Shown here: piece by piece, positions 26,698-35,177 of the stretch
Numbering within the stretch: the first letter of the stretch is position 1
Layout of the letters: each line of letters starts with the position of its first letter
From: Streptomyces fumanus
Lineage (GTDB): Bacteria; Actinomycetota; Actinomycetes; Streptomycetales; Streptomycetaceae
Direction of reading: 5' to 3'
Length of the DNA stretch: 64,000 nt
Assembly (NCBI RefSeq): GCF_014655295.1
Contig: NZ_BNBI01000022.1
Span: 35,408 to 99,407, forward strand
Translations under genes and position numbers: made by a program
Notes under the pieces: generated by a model
Told to the model about the DNA's origin: nothing
Database searches by the model: none
The model's input: only the letters and a program-made list of their open reading frames with translations

Positions 26698-27192
26698 ATG
26701 CAGGGCGACCCCGAGGTCATCGAATTCCTCAACGAGCAGCTCACCGCCGAGCTGACCGCGATCAACCAGTACTTCCTGCACTCGAAACTCCAGGACCACA
26801 AGGGCTGGACCAAGCTCGCCAAGTACACCCGCGACGAGTCCTTCGACGAGATGCGGCACGCGGAGCTGCTCACCGACCGCATCCTGCTGCTGGACGGCCT
26901 GCCGAACTACCAGCGGCTGTTCCACGTCCGGGTCGGGCAGACGGTCACCGAGATGTTCCGGGCCGACCGGGAGATCGAGGCCGAGGCCATCGACCGGCTG
27001 CGCCGGGGCGTGGAGGTGATGCGCAGCAAGGGCGACATCACGTCCGCGAACGTCTTCGAGGCGATCCTCGCCGACGAGGAGCAGCACATCGACTACCTGG
27101 ACACCCAGCTCGAACTGATCGAGAAGCTGGGCGAGCCCCTGTACCTGTCGACGGTCGTCGAGCAGTCCCAGCCGGACTCCACGATGCCGTGA
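26698..27192 (+). CDS. bfr: Bacterioferritin
   Basis: 164-residue subunit of the 24-mer heme-containing iron store. The ferroxidase ligands Glu18 (TAELTAINQYF) and Glu51/His54 (FDEMRHAE) are present, Met52 is the inter-subunit heme ligand, and the second half has the DEEQHIDYL motif. The ATG at 26698 has a GGAAGGAG site. It is convergent with bfd, whose product helps release the stored iron. Confidence 0.96.
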   Translation: MQGDPEVIEFLNEQLTAELTAINQYFLHSKLQDHKGWTKLAKYTRDESFDEMRHAELLTDRILLLDGLPNYQRLFHVRVGQTVTEMFRADREIEAEAIDRLRRGVEVMRSKGDITSANVFEAILADEEQHIDYLDTQLELIEKLGEPLYLSTVVEQSQPDSTMP

Positions 27193-27211
27193 ACCGGGCC
27201 CCGCGGGATCG

Positions 27212-27436
27212 TTAGGCCGCTTCGGGAAGCTCCGCGAGGGCCGGCGCGCCCTGGTCGATCAGCTCCCGGCGCGGGCAGGCGCCCCGGCCGAGCAGCGCCT
27301 GGATGCGGCGGACGCAGCCGCCGCAGTCGGTGCCGGCCTTGCAGGCGGAGGCGATCTGCCGGGGCGTGCAGGCGCCGGCCTCGGCGTGGGACCTCACCTG
27401 TTCCTCGGTGACTCCGAAGCAACTGCAGACGAACAC
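27212..27436 (-). CDS. bfd: Bacterioferritin-associated ferredoxin
   Basis: 74-residue [2Fe-2S] protein that passes electrons to bacterioferritin heme so iron can be mobilised. The four cluster cysteines are C4-x-C6 (VCSC) and C38-x-x-C41 (TDCGGC), the Bfd/BFD-like arrangement. The GTG start has a GGGAGGTGA site. A DtxR/DmdR-type iron box overlaps the likely promoter, so it should be expressed under iron starvation. The stop lies 19 bp from the end of bfr. Confidence 0.93.
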   Translation of the reverse strand: MFVCSCFGVTEEQVRSHAEAGACTPRQIASACKAGTDCGGCVRRIQALLGRGACPRRELIDQGAPALAELPEAA

Positions 27437-27508
27437 GCCGGTTCACCTCCCGGGCGGGGTCAGGGTCGTGCCGTACCGACTGTCGACCGGAGAACCCGCT
27501 CTGGCCGG

Positions 27509-27527
27509 TGAGGCAAACCTAACCTTA
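27509..27527 (-). promoter_or_regulatory. Iron box (DmdR/DtxR operator) upstream of bfd
   Basis: On the minus strand TAAGGTTAGGTTTGCCTCA matches the Streptomyces consensus TTAGGTTAGGCTCACCTAA at about 14 of 19 positions. It includes a TAAGGT -10 with a TTTCCC -35 seventeen bases upstream, so Fe(II)-DmdR would block the promoter. It lies about 75 bp before the bfd start. Confidence 0.72.
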
Positions 27528-27611
27528 CCCAGGGCGCGGGTGGCGGGAAAGCGGAGGGGGCGCGGATCGTGTGTGACCCGCGCCCCATTCCCGCCCGCGA
27601 ACGGGCCGGTG

Positions 27612-28967
27612 TCACTGATCCCGGTACATCTCCGCCACCAGGAACGCCAGGTCGAGCGACTGGCTGCGGTTGAGCCGCGGGTCGCAGGCCGTCTCGTAGC
27701 GCTGGTGCAGGTCGTCCACGAAGATCTCGTGGCCGCCGCCCACGCACTCGGTGACGTCGTCGCCGGTCAGCTCCACGTGGATGCCGCCCGGGTGGGTGCC
27801 GAGCGCCTTGTGCACCTCGAAGAAGCCCTTGACCTCGTCCAGCACGTCGTCGAAGCGGCGGGTCTTGTGCCCGGAGGCCGCCTCGAAGGTGTTGCCGTGC
27901 ATCGGGTCGGTCACCCAGGCGACGGTCGCGCCGGAGGCGGTGACCTTCTCGACCAGCTCGGGCAGCTTGTCGCGGACCTTGTCGGCGCCCATCCGGACGA
28001 TGAAGGTCAGCCGGCCCGGCTCGCGCTCCGGGTCCAGGCGCTCTATGTACCGCAGCGCCTCCTCGGCCGTGGTGGTCGGGCCGAGCTTGATGCCGATGGG
28101 GTTGCGGATGCGGGAGGCGAACTCGATGTGCGCGTGGTCGAGCTGCCGGGTGCGCTCGCCGATCCACACCATGTGCGCGGAGACGTCGTAGAGCTGCCCG
28201 GTGCGGGAGTCGACGCGGGTCAGCGCCGACTCGTAGTCGAGCAGCAGCGCCTCGTGCGAGGAGTAGAACTCGACGGTCTTGAACTCCTCCGGGTCGGTGC
28301 CGCAGGCCCGCATGAAGTGCAGCGCGTTGTCGATCTCCCGGGCGAGCTGCTCGTAGCGCTGGCCGGACGGGGAGGAGCGCACGAAGTCCTGGTTCCAGGC
28401 GTGCACCTGGCGCAGGTCGGCGTAGCCGCCGGTGGTGAAGGCGCGGACCAGGTTCAGCGTGGACGCCGAGGCGTGGTACATCCGCTTGAGCCGCTCGGGG
28501 TCCGGGACCCGGGCCTCTTCGGTGAAGTCGAAGCCGTTGACCGAATCGCCCCGGTAGGTCGGCAGGGTCACGCCGTCGCGGGTCTCGGTGGGCTTGGACC
28601 GCGGCTTGGAGTACTGCCCGGCGATCCGGCCCACCTTCACGACCGGCACGGACGCGGCGTAGGTGAGCACGGCCCCCATCTGCAGGAGGGTCTTCAGCTT
28701 GGCCCGGATGTGCTCGGCGGAGACCGCGTCGAAGGACTCGGCGCAGTCGCCCCCCTGGAGCAGGAACGCCTCTCCGCGGGCGACGGAGGCCATGCGGGCG
28801 CGCAGTTGGTCGCACTCGCCGGCGAAGACGAGCGGCGGATACGTCTCGAGCTCGGCGATCACATCGCGCAGAGCCTCGGCATCCGGGTACTCGGGCTGCT
28901 GCGCCGCGGGCAGGCTTCGCCACGTCGCCTGGGCGGCGACACTTCGGGAATCAGCGTTCACGGTCAC
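27612..28967 (-). CDS. aroH: 3-deoxy-7-phosphoheptulonate synthase, class II
   Basis: First enzyme of the shikimate pathway, condensing PEP and erythrose-4-phosphate. 451 residues, class II (plant-like) as in actinobacteria. Landmarks are AFLLQGGDCAESF, VGRIAGQYSKPRS, the FYSSHEALLLDYE region, GIKLGPTTTAEE, WVTDPMHGNT and GIHVELTGDDVTECVGGG with metal-binding His and Glu. The start is GTG at 28967 (or GTG 28961); TACTGT lies seven bases upstream and there is no ribosome site, so it may be leaderless. It diverges from the trp attenuator and fused anthranilate synthase. Confidence 0.94.
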   Translation of the reverse strand: MTVNADSRSVAAQATWRSLPAAQQPEYPDAEALRDVIAELETYPPLVFAGECDQLRARMASVARGEAFLLQGGDCAESFDAVSAEHIRAKLKTLLQMGAVLTYAASVPVVKVGRIAGQYSKPRSKPTETRDGVTLPTYRGDSVNGFDFTEEARVPDPERLKRMYHASASTLNLVRAFTTGGYADLRQVHAWNQDFVRSSPSGQRYEQLAREIDNALHFMRACGTDPEEFKTVEFYSSHEALLLDYESALTRVDSRTGQLYDVSAHMVWIGERTRQLDHAHIEFASRIRNPIGIKLGPTTTAEEALRYIERLDPEREPGRLTFIVRMGADKVRDKLPELVEKVTASGATVAWVTDPMHGNTFEAASGHKTRRFDDVLDEVKGFFEVHKALGTHPGGIHVELTGDDVTECVGGGHEIFVDDLHQRYETACDPRLNRSQSLDLAFLVAEMYRDQ

Positions 28968-29067
28968 CCGCCCAACAGTACGCGGTCGGTCACGGCGTCC
29001 ACCACGACGCCCATTGGGTGAGACACGCACCGTCCGCGCGGCGGCCGGGTCGTGTACCGTGCCTGGC

Positions 29068-29124
29068 ATGTTCGCGCACTCGACCCAGAACTGGTGGTGG
29101 ACCGCTCCTTCGGCGGCCCGCTGA
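29068..29124 (+). CDS. trpL: trp leader peptide TrpL
   Basis: 18-codon leader MFAHSTQNWWWTAPSAAR with three consecutive Trp codons (29092-29100), the sensor of a classic transcription attenuator. A TACCGT -10 lies seven bases before the ATG and there is no ribosome site, so the leader mRNA is probably leaderless. Scarce Trp-tRNA stalls the ribosome at the Trp codons and favours an antiterminator. Attenuation of a trpEG gene by such a peptide has been reported in Streptomyces venezuelae. Confidence 0.93.
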   Translation: MFAHSTQNWWWTAPSAAR

Positions 29125-29144
29125 CTGCGCGTATCCCGACTTCG

Positions 29145-29171
29145 CGAAGGCCGCCCGAGAGGCGGCCTTCG
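29145..29171 (+). terminator. trp attenuator terminator
   Basis: CGAAGGCCGCC (29145-29155) pairs perfectly with GGCGGCCTTCG (29161-29171) around a CGAGA loop, 20 bp after trpL and about 60 bp before trpEG. The GGCGGCC at 29112-29118 inside trpL can pair with 29149-29155 instead, a possible antiterminator. There is no U-tract, as often in this genus. Confidence 0.88.
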
Positions 29172-29232
29172 GCGTTCCACGGCCCGGGTCGTCTCTCCTT
29201 CCCCCGCAATGCTCCCGGAAGGAACCCGACCG

Positions 29233-31113
29233 ATGAACCTGCTCGACCTGCTCGACGACCCCCGCCCCTTCGCCCTGCTGCGCCGCCGCCCCCCCGGCCG
29301 GGACCGGGACACGGTGGAGGTGCTGCTCGGCCCGGTGGCCCGGCACGACCGGCTCGCCTCGCTGCCCGGCGAGTGCCTGGCGCTGGTCCCGTTCCGCCAG
29401 ATCCGCGAGCGCGGCTTCGACGTCCGCGACGACGGCACCCCGCTGCTCGCCCTGACCCCCGAGGAGCGGTACGAGGTCCCGCTCGCCGCCGCCCTGGAGC
29501 AGCTCCCGGACCGCGCGGTCCGGGTCGAGGGCGGGGGCTTCGACGTCGGCGACGAGGAGTACGAGGAGATCGTCGGGCGGGTGCTGCGGGAGGAGATCGG
29601 GCGGGGCGAGGGCGCCAACTTCGTGATCCGGCGGACCTACCGGGGCGTGCTCCCGGGGTTCGGCCGGGCCGGCGCGCTGGCGCTGTTCCGGCACCTGCTG
29701 GCCGGCGAGCGGGGCGCGTACTGGACCTTCCTGGTGCACACCGGGGACCGGACGCTGGTCGGGGCGAGCCCGGAGGTGCACGTCCGGATGAGCGGCGGCA
29801 CGGTGGTCATGAACCCGATCAGCGGGACGTACCGCTATCCCGCCGAGGGGCCGACCCCGGAGCACCTGCTCGGCTTCCTCGCCGACCGCAAGGAGATCGA
29901 GGAGCTGTCGATGGTGGTCGACGAGGAGCTGAAGATGATGTGCGCCGTCGGCGACCGGGGCGGGGTCGTCGTCGGGCCCCGGCTGCGGGAGATGGCGCAC
30001 CTCGCGCACACCGAGTACGAGCTGCGCGGCCGGTCCTCGCTGGACGTGCGGGAGGTGCTGCGGGAGACGATGTTCGCGGCGACGGTGACCGGCTCGCCGG
30101 TGCAGAACGCCTGCCGGGTCGTCGAGCGGTACGAGCACGGCGGGCGCGGCTACTACGCGGGCGCGCTGGCGCTGATCGGCCGGGACGCGGGCGGCGCGCA
30201 GACCCTGGACTCGCCGATCCTGATCCGGACCGCCGACATCGACGCGGCCGGGCACCTGCGGGTGCCGGTCGGGGCGACGCTGGTACGCGGCTCCGACCCG
30301 GCAGGCGAGGTCGCGGAGACCCACGCCAAGGCGGCCGGGGTGCTCGCGGCCCTCGGGGTACGGCCGGGCCGGCCCCGCCGGGAGGCCGCCCGGCCGGGGC
30401 TGGCCGAGGACCCCCGGGTGCGGGCCGCGCTGGACGGGCGCCGCTCCTCGCTGGCGCCGTTCTGGCTGCGGATGCAGGAGCGGTCCGGCGAGCTGACCGG
30501 GCACGCCCTGGTGGTCGACGGGGAGGACACCTTCACGGCGATGCTGGCGCACGTGCTGCGCTCCGGCGGGCTGGAGGTCACCGTCCGCCGCTACGACGAG
30601 CCGGGACTGCGGGCGGCGGTGCGCGGGCACGCGGGGCCGCTGGTGCTGGGGCCCGGCCCCGGCGACCCGGCCGACCCGGCCGACCCCAAGATGCGGCTGC
30701 TGCGCGGGCTGACCGCCGAGGCGCTGCGCGGCCACCGGCACGGGGTGCTCGGCGTCTGCCTCGGGCACGAGCTGATCGCGGCCGAGCTGGGCCTGGACAT
30801 CGTGCGCAAGCAGGTGCCGTACCAGGGGGCGCAGACCGAGATCGACCTGTTCGGGCGGCCAGAGACGGTCGGCTTCTACAACAGCTTCGTGGCGCGCTGC
30901 GACGCGGAAGCGCACGAGGAGCTGGCCGCGCACGGCGTCGAGGTCAGCCGGTCGGCGGGCGGGGAGGTGCACGCCCTGCGCGGACCGGGCTTCGCCTCGG
31001 TGCAGTTCCATCCGGAGTCGGTGCTGTCGCTGAACGGCGCGGCGATCGTGCGGGAGCTGGTCGGTCAGCTCCGCGGCACCAGCACGTTGGCCGAGCGGCG
31101 TCCGGCCCGGTAG
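29233..31113 (+). CDS. Anthranilate synthase, fused TrpE-TrpG
   Basis: 626-residue fusion converting chorismate and glutamine to anthranilate. The N-terminal ~400 residues are a chorismate-binding domain (MNPISGTYRYPAEG, VVDEELKMMCAVGDRGG, and FAATVTGSPVQNACRVVERYEH). The C-terminal class I glutamine amidotransferase has Cys509 (GVCLGHE), and His593/Glu595 in FHPES. The ATG at 29233 follows GGAAGGAA. The trpL attenuator shows tryptophan control and favours tryptophan over a phenazine-type product. Its last 49 bp overlap the convergent dehydrogenase gene. Symbol left blank because trpE/trpEG naming varies. Confidence 0.92.
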   Translation: MNLLDLLDDPRPFALLRRRPPGRDRDTVEVLLGPVARHDRLASLPGECLALVPFRQIRERGFDVRDDGTPLLALTPEERYEVPLAAALEQLPDRAVRVEGGGFDVGDEEYEEIVGRVLREEIGRGEGANFVIRRTYRGVLPGFGRAGALALFRHLLAGERGAYWTFLVHTGDRTLVGASPEVHVRMSGGTVVMNPISGTYRYPAEGPTPEHLLGFLADRKEIEELSMVVDEELKMMCAVGDRGGVVVGPRLREMAHLAHTEYELRGRSSLDVREVLRETMFAATVTGSPVQNACRVVERYEHGGRGYYAGALALIGRDAGGAQTLDSPILIRTADIDAAGHLRVPVGATLVRGSDPAGEVAETHAKAAGVLAALGVRPGRPRREAARPGLAEDPRVRAALDGRRSSLAPFWLRMQERSGELTGHALVVDGEDTFTAMLAHVLRSGGLEVTVRRYDEPGLRAAVRGHAGPLVLGPGPGDPADPADPKMRLLRGLTAEALRGHRHGVLGVCLGHELIAAELGLDIVRKQVPYQGAQTEIDLFGRPETVGFYNSFVARCDAEAHEELAAHGVEVSRSAGGEVHALRGPGFASVQFHPESVLSLNGAAIVRELVGQLRGTSTLAERRPAR

Positions 31114-32060
31114 TCCAGGACGTTCTCCGCGGTGGCGGCGACGATCTGGCCGACGGCGTCCTTGGTGTAGTACGCCTGGTGCGAGGTGACCAGGACGTTG
31201 GGGAAGGTGACCAGGCGGGCCAGGGTGTCGTCCTCGATCGCTTCGAGGGACTTGTCGAGGAAGAACAGGCCCGCCTCCGCCTCGTACACGTCGAGGCCGA
31301 CGCCGGTGAAGCGGCCCGCGCGCAATTCGCCGACCAGGGCGGCGGTGTCGACCAGGCCGCCGCGGCTGGAGTTGACCAGGATCGCGTCGTCGCGCATCGA
31401 CTTCAGCGCGGCGGCGTCGATCAGGTGCCGGGTCTCGGGCATCAGGGGGACGTGCAGGGTGACCAGGTCGGCCTCGGCCAGCAGCCGGTCCTTGGGGACG
31501 TAGGTCATCCCCAGGTCGCGGCAGACGGGATTCTCGGTGACGTCCCAGCCGAGCAGCCGCATCCCGAAGCCGTGCGCGATCCGGGTGAACGCCTCGCCGA
31601 TCTTCCCGGTGCCCAGGACGCCCGCGGTGCGGCCGTGCATGTCGCGGCCCATCAGGCCGTGCAGCCGGAAGTCGAAGTCCCGGGTGCGGGTGGAGGCGCG
31701 CACGATCCGCCGGTTGACGGCCATGGCCAGCGCCCAGGCGAACTCGGCGACCGAGTACGGGGAGTAGGACGAGACACGGGCGACGGTCAGGCCGAGGCGC
31801 TCGGCCGCGGTGAGGTCGATGTTGTTGAAGCCGGTGGAGCGCTGGGCGACCATCCGGGTGCCGCCGGCCGCGAGGATCTCCAGCACGCCCGCGCCGAGGT
31901 CGGCGTTGACGGAGGTGGAGATGATCTCGTGGCCGGCCGCGATCGGGGCGGTGTCCTCGTTGAGGAAGACGTCCAGGCAGCGGACCTGGGCGCGGCCCTG
32001 GAAGGCCCGCTCGATGAGGGGCTGCTCGTCGGCTTGCACTCCGAAGGCGAGGATCTCCAC
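31065..32060 (-). CDS. D-lactate dehydrogenase-like 2-hydroxyacid dehydrogenase
   Basis: 331-residue NAD-dependent D-isomer-specific dehydrogenase. Rossmann motif GVLGTGKIGEAF (147-158), catalytic Arg in LVNSSRGGLVDTAAL, Glu in the LDVYEAEAGLFFLDKS stretch and His in LVTSHQAYYTKDAV. The FFLDKS ... DDTLARLVTFPNV region resembles fermentative LdhA (pyruvate to D-lactate) more than phosphoglycerate dehydrogenase. The GTG start has GGGAG five bases upstream. It lies 94 bp after pfkA on the same strand. Confidence 0.85.
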   Translation of the reverse strand: MEILAFGVQADEQPLIERAFQGRAQVRCLDVFLNEDTAPIAAGHEIISTSVNADLGAGVLEILAAGGTRMVAQRSTGFNNIDLTAAERLGLTVARVSSYSPYSVAEFAWALAMAVNRRIVRASTRTRDFDFRLHGLMGRDMHGRTAGVLGTGKIGEAFTRIAHGFGMRLLGWDVTENPVCRDLGMTYVPKDRLLAEADLVTLHVPLMPETRHLIDAAALKSMRDDAILVNSSRGGLVDTAALVGELRAGRFTGVGLDVYEAEAGLFFLDKSLEAIEDDTLARLVTFPNVLVTSHQAYYTKDAVGQIVAATAENVLDYRAGRRSANVLVPRS

Positions 32061-32154
32061 GGCCGCTCCCGGTTCGCTGGGCTCTGTCCCGGATGTCCGG
32101 ACGTCCGGGGCATCCGGGTACCCGAATATACGGGCGGTGGCCCGGCGGCGCCGG

Positions 32155-33183
32155 TCAGCCGAAGAAGACCCCGACCTCCGCGTACAGCTCCGGGTCGACC
32201 GTCTTCAGCCGGGCCGTGGCCTGCGCGATGGGGACGCGGACGATGTCCGTGCCGCGCAGGGCGACCATCGCCCCGTGGTCGCCGTCGTGCACGCAGTCGA
32301 TGGCGTGCAGCCCGAAGCGGGTGGCCAGCCAGCGGTCGAAGGCGCTCGGGGTGCCGCCGCGCTGGACGTGCCCCAGCACGGTGGTACGGGCCTCCTTGCC
32401 GGTGCGCTTCTCTATCTCCTTGGCCAGCCACTCCCCCACCCCGGAGAGCCGGACGTGCCCGAAGGAGTCCAGCGACTGGTCCTTGAGCACCATGTCGCCG
32501 TCCCGGGGCACCGCGCCCTCGGCGACCACCACGATCGGCGCGTACGACGCCCGGAAGCGGGAGGTCACCCAGGCGCAGACCTGCTCGGTGTCGAAGGGCT
32601 GCTCGGGGATGAGGATGACGTTGGCGCCGCCGGCCAGCCCGGAGTGCAGGGCGATCCAGCCCGCGTGCCGGCCCATGACCTCCACCACCAGCACCCGCAT
32701 GTGGGACTCGGCGGTGGTGTGCAGCCGGTCGATGGCCTCGGTGGCGATGGAGACGGCCGTGTCGAAACCGAAGGTGTAGTCGGTGGCGGACAGGTCGTTG
32801 TCGATGGTCTTGGGCACGCCCACGCAGGGCACGCCGTACTCGTCGGCGAGCCGCCCGGCGACCCCGAGGGTGTCCTCGCCGCCGATCGCGATCAGCGCGG
32901 ACACGTCCAGGTCGGCGAGGGTGTCCTGGACGCGCCGGATGCCGTCCTCGCGGCGCAGCGGATTGGTCCGCGAGGAGCCGAGGATGGTGCCGCCGCGGGG
33001 CAGGATGCCGCGCACGGCGGGTATGTCGAGGCGGACGGTGTCGCCCTCCAGTGGACCCCGCCAGCCGTCCCGGAAGCCGACGAAGTCATAGCCGTACTCC
33101 TGTACGCCCTTGCGGACGATGGCCCGGATGACGGCGTTGAGCCCGGGGCAGTCGCCGCCTCCGGTCAGTACTCCGACCCGCAT
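32155..33183 (-). CDS. pfkA: 6-phosphofructokinase, group with Asp104/Lys signature
   Basis: 342-residue glycolytic enzyme phosphorylating fructose-6-phosphate. GVLTGGGDCPGLNAVIR (4-20), the catalytic loop PKTIDND (124-130), VMGRHAGWIAL and the GHVQRGGTPSAFDR region fit the PfkA family. At the phosphoryl-donor site it has GGED (101-104) and Lys125 in place of the GGDG and Gly of E. coli PfkA. Asp104/Lys is usual in PPi-dependent enzymes, but actinomycete ATP-enzymes can share it, so the donor is not settled. The ATG has AAAGGGG upstream. It is downstream of macSR. Confidence 0.92.
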   Translation of the reverse strand: MRVGVLTGGGDCPGLNAVIRAIVRKGVQEYGYDFVGFRDGWRGPLEGDTVRLDIPAVRGILPRGGTILGSSRTNPLRREDGIRRVQDTLADLDVSALIAIGGEDTLGVAGRLADEYGVPCVGVPKTIDNDLSATDYTFGFDTAVSIATEAIDRLHTTAESHMRVLVVEVMGRHAGWIALHSGLAGGANVILIPEQPFDTEQVCAWVTSRFRASYAPIVVVAEGAVPRDGDMVLKDQSLDSFGHVRLSGVGEWLAKEIEKRTGKEARTTVLGHVQRGGTPSAFDRWLATRFGLHAIDCVHDGDHGAMVALRGTDIVRVPIAQATARLKTVDPELYAEVGVFFG

Positions 33184-33237
33184 CGCGCAACCCCTTTGCC
33201 ACGGTGGGTGGTTGGGGCTTCACTGTCCCGCGCCGGG

Positions 33238-33915
33238 TCAGGCGTCGTCCAGACCCCGTTCGATCGCGTACCGGACGAGTTCCACGCGGTTGTGCAACTG
33301 GAGCTTGCCCAGGGTGTTCTGGACGTGGTTCTGCACGGTGCGGTGGGAGATGACCAGCCGTTCCGCGATCTGCTTGTAGCTCAGGCCCTTGGCGACCAGG
33401 CGCAGCACCTCGGTCTCGCGGTCGGTGAGCCGGGGTGCGCCGGGGGCGTCCGTGTCGGGGGCGGGCGCCGGTTCGGCGGCCAGGCGGCGGTACTCGCCGA
33501 GGACCAGTCCGGCCAGGCCCGGGGTGAAGACCGCGTCGCCGGCGGCGGTGCGGCGCACGGCGTCCTGGAGCTCCTCCGTGGAGGCCGACTTCAGCAGATA
33601 GCCGGTGGCGCCGGACTTCACGGCCTCCAGGACGTCGGCGTGCTCGCCGCTCGCGGAGAGCACCAGCACGCGCACCGCGGGGTCGGCGGCGACGACCTCC
33701 TTGCAGACCTGGACGCCGGGCTTGCCGGGCAGGTTGAGGTCGAGGACCAGGACGTGCGGCGCGGCGGCCCGGGCCCGGCGCACCGCCTGTTCGCCGTCCC
33801 CGGCGGTGGCCACCACCTCGAAACCGGACTCGGCCAGGTCGCGGGCGACCGCGTCCCGCCACATGGGGTGGTCGTCGACCACCATGACCTTGATCGGCCC
33901 CCGCTGCTCAGTCAT
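33238..33915 (-). CDS. macR: MacR-like response regulator (NarL/LuxR family)
   Basis: 225-residue response regulator. The receiver domain has the acidic pair Asp14/Asp15 (VVDDHPMWR), phospho-acceptor Asp59 (VLVLDLNLPGKPG), Ser in VLSASGE and Lys in LLKSAS. The C-terminal LuxR-type helix-turn-helix spans LTDRETEVLRLVAKGLSYKQ and HRTVQNHVQNTLGKL. It overlaps the kinase gene by eight bases (ATGACTGA). Context next to pfkA and the acyltransferase matches MacRS of S. coelicolor, which controls membrane-related genes and differentiation (from memory). Confidence 0.9.
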   Translation of the reverse strand: MTEQRGPIKVMVVDDHPMWRDAVARDLAESGFEVVATAGDGEQAVRRARAAAPHVLVLDLNLPGKPGVQVCKEVVAADPAVRVLVLSASGEHADVLEAVKSGATGYLLKSASTEELQDAVRRTAAGDAVFTPGLAGLVLGEYRRLAAEPAPAPDTDAPGAPRLTDRETEVLRLVAKGLSYKQIAERLVISHRTVQNHVQNTLGKLQLHNRVELVRYAIERGLDDA

Positions 33916-35161
33916 CCGCCGCCGCCTTCCCCCGCGGGTACGGTACGCCCGCCCCGTCCTTCGGTACCTTCAGTTCGACCTCGGTGCCCTGTCCCGGCAC
34001 GGAGATCAGCTCGGCCGAGCCGCCGAGGTCGCGCAGCCGTCCCCGGATCGACAGGGCCACGCCCATCCGTCCCTCGCCCTCGGCCTGGGCGAGGCGGCCC
34101 TCGGGGATGCCGGGGCCGTCGTCGCGGACGGTGACGATCACCTCGTCCGGTTCGTCCTCGACCAGGATCCACGCGCGCGCGTGCTCGCCGGCGTGCTCAC
34201 GTACGTTGTCCAGGGCGGCGCCGACGGCGGCGGCCACCTCGCGGGCGGCGGGCGCGGGCAGCGGCACCGGCGCCCCGGGCTCGGCGAGCGCGACCCGGGA
34301 CCCGGCGTACGGGGCGAGCAGCGCGCGCAGGTCCACGGGGCCGTCCTGGGCGTCCGGGCCGGGTTCGTCCACCGCGCGGACGACGGCGCCCTCGGCGCGG
34401 TCCTCCGACAGTTGGGAGACGGGCGTCAGGCCGCCGGAGACCAGGGTGCGCAGGGCGACCTCCTGCTCGCCGGCGAGCCGGCCCAGCTCGGCCGCCTCGC
34501 CGCCGATGACCGCGCCGCGCCGCTGCACCATCGCCAGCACCTGGAGCACGCTGTCGTGGATGTCCCGGGCCAGGCGCTCGCGTTCCCGGGTGGCGGCCTC
34601 GATCTCCAGGGCGCGGGCGAGGGTGCGCTCGGAGGCGCGGGCGACCTCGACGACGTAGCCGATGGCGATGGCGGCGACCCAGACCAGGATCACGTTGTGC
34701 ACGGTGTCGCGGGCCGGGGCGCCGCGTTCGAGCAGGTTGGCGGCGGCGACCAGGGTGGAGGCGACGGCCGCCCAGCGCCAGCCGCCCTTGACGGCGAAGG
34801 CGAGGACGGACCCGGCGGTCCATATCGACGGCAGGGTCGGGCCGCCCGCGACGATCCGCTCGTGGGCGTCGGCGAGCGGGGTGAGCAGGATGCCGGTGAG
34901 CGCGACGGCGAGGTCGGCGGCGAGGAACCGCCGGGTGCAGGCGGCGGCGCCGGCCACCTTGGGCAGGGTGGCCAGCGTCCACCCGGTCAGCACCGCGAAG
35001 TAGCCGAGGGCGAGCCAGGGCCGGGTGAACTCGTGGTACGCGGTGGCGAACAGGCCGATCGCGTACACCATGGCGAGCACGCGGTAGGCGGTGAGCGCGC
35101 GCCACAGCGGCAGCTCGACCGACATCCGCAGGACCCGTTCGCGCCTGGCCATCTCCCCCAC
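33908..35161 (-). CDS. macS: MacS-like sensor histidine kinase
   Basis: 417-residue membrane histidine kinase of the NarX/DesK-like HisKA_3 class. Five or six membrane segments occupy about 22-172. The dimerisation helix with phospho-acceptor His202 is in ERLARDIHDSVLQVLAMVQRR without the repeat count altered, and the ATP domain has ALDNVREHA (N box) and DDGPGIPEGR (G1). Partner of MacR through an 8-bp overlap; 16 bp after the PlsC gene. The first start (GTG 35161) lacks a good ribosome site, and ATG 35125 (MSVELPLW) is an alternative. Confidence 0.88.
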   Translation of the reverse strand: MGEMARRERVLRMSVELPLWRALTAYRVLAMVYAIGLFATAYHEFTRPWLALGYFAVLTGWTLATLPKVAGAAACTRRFLAADLAVALTGILLTPLADAHERIVAGGPTLPSIWTAGSVLAFAVKGGWRWAAVASTLVAAANLLERGAPARDTVHNVILVWVAAIAIGYVVEVARASERTLARALEIEAATRERERLARDIHDSVLQVLAMVQRRGAVIGGEAAELGRLAGEQEVALRTLVSGGLTPVSQLSEDRAEGAVVRAVDEPGPDAQDGPVDLRALLAPYAGSRVALAEPGAPVPLPAPAAREVAAAVGAALDNVREHAGEHARAWILVEDEPDEVIVTVRDDGPGIPEGRLAQAEGEGRMGVALSIRGRLRDLGGSAELISVPGQGTEVELKVPKDGAGVPYPRGKAAADD

Positions 35162-35177
35162 CCCCCGGCCGGTCCGG

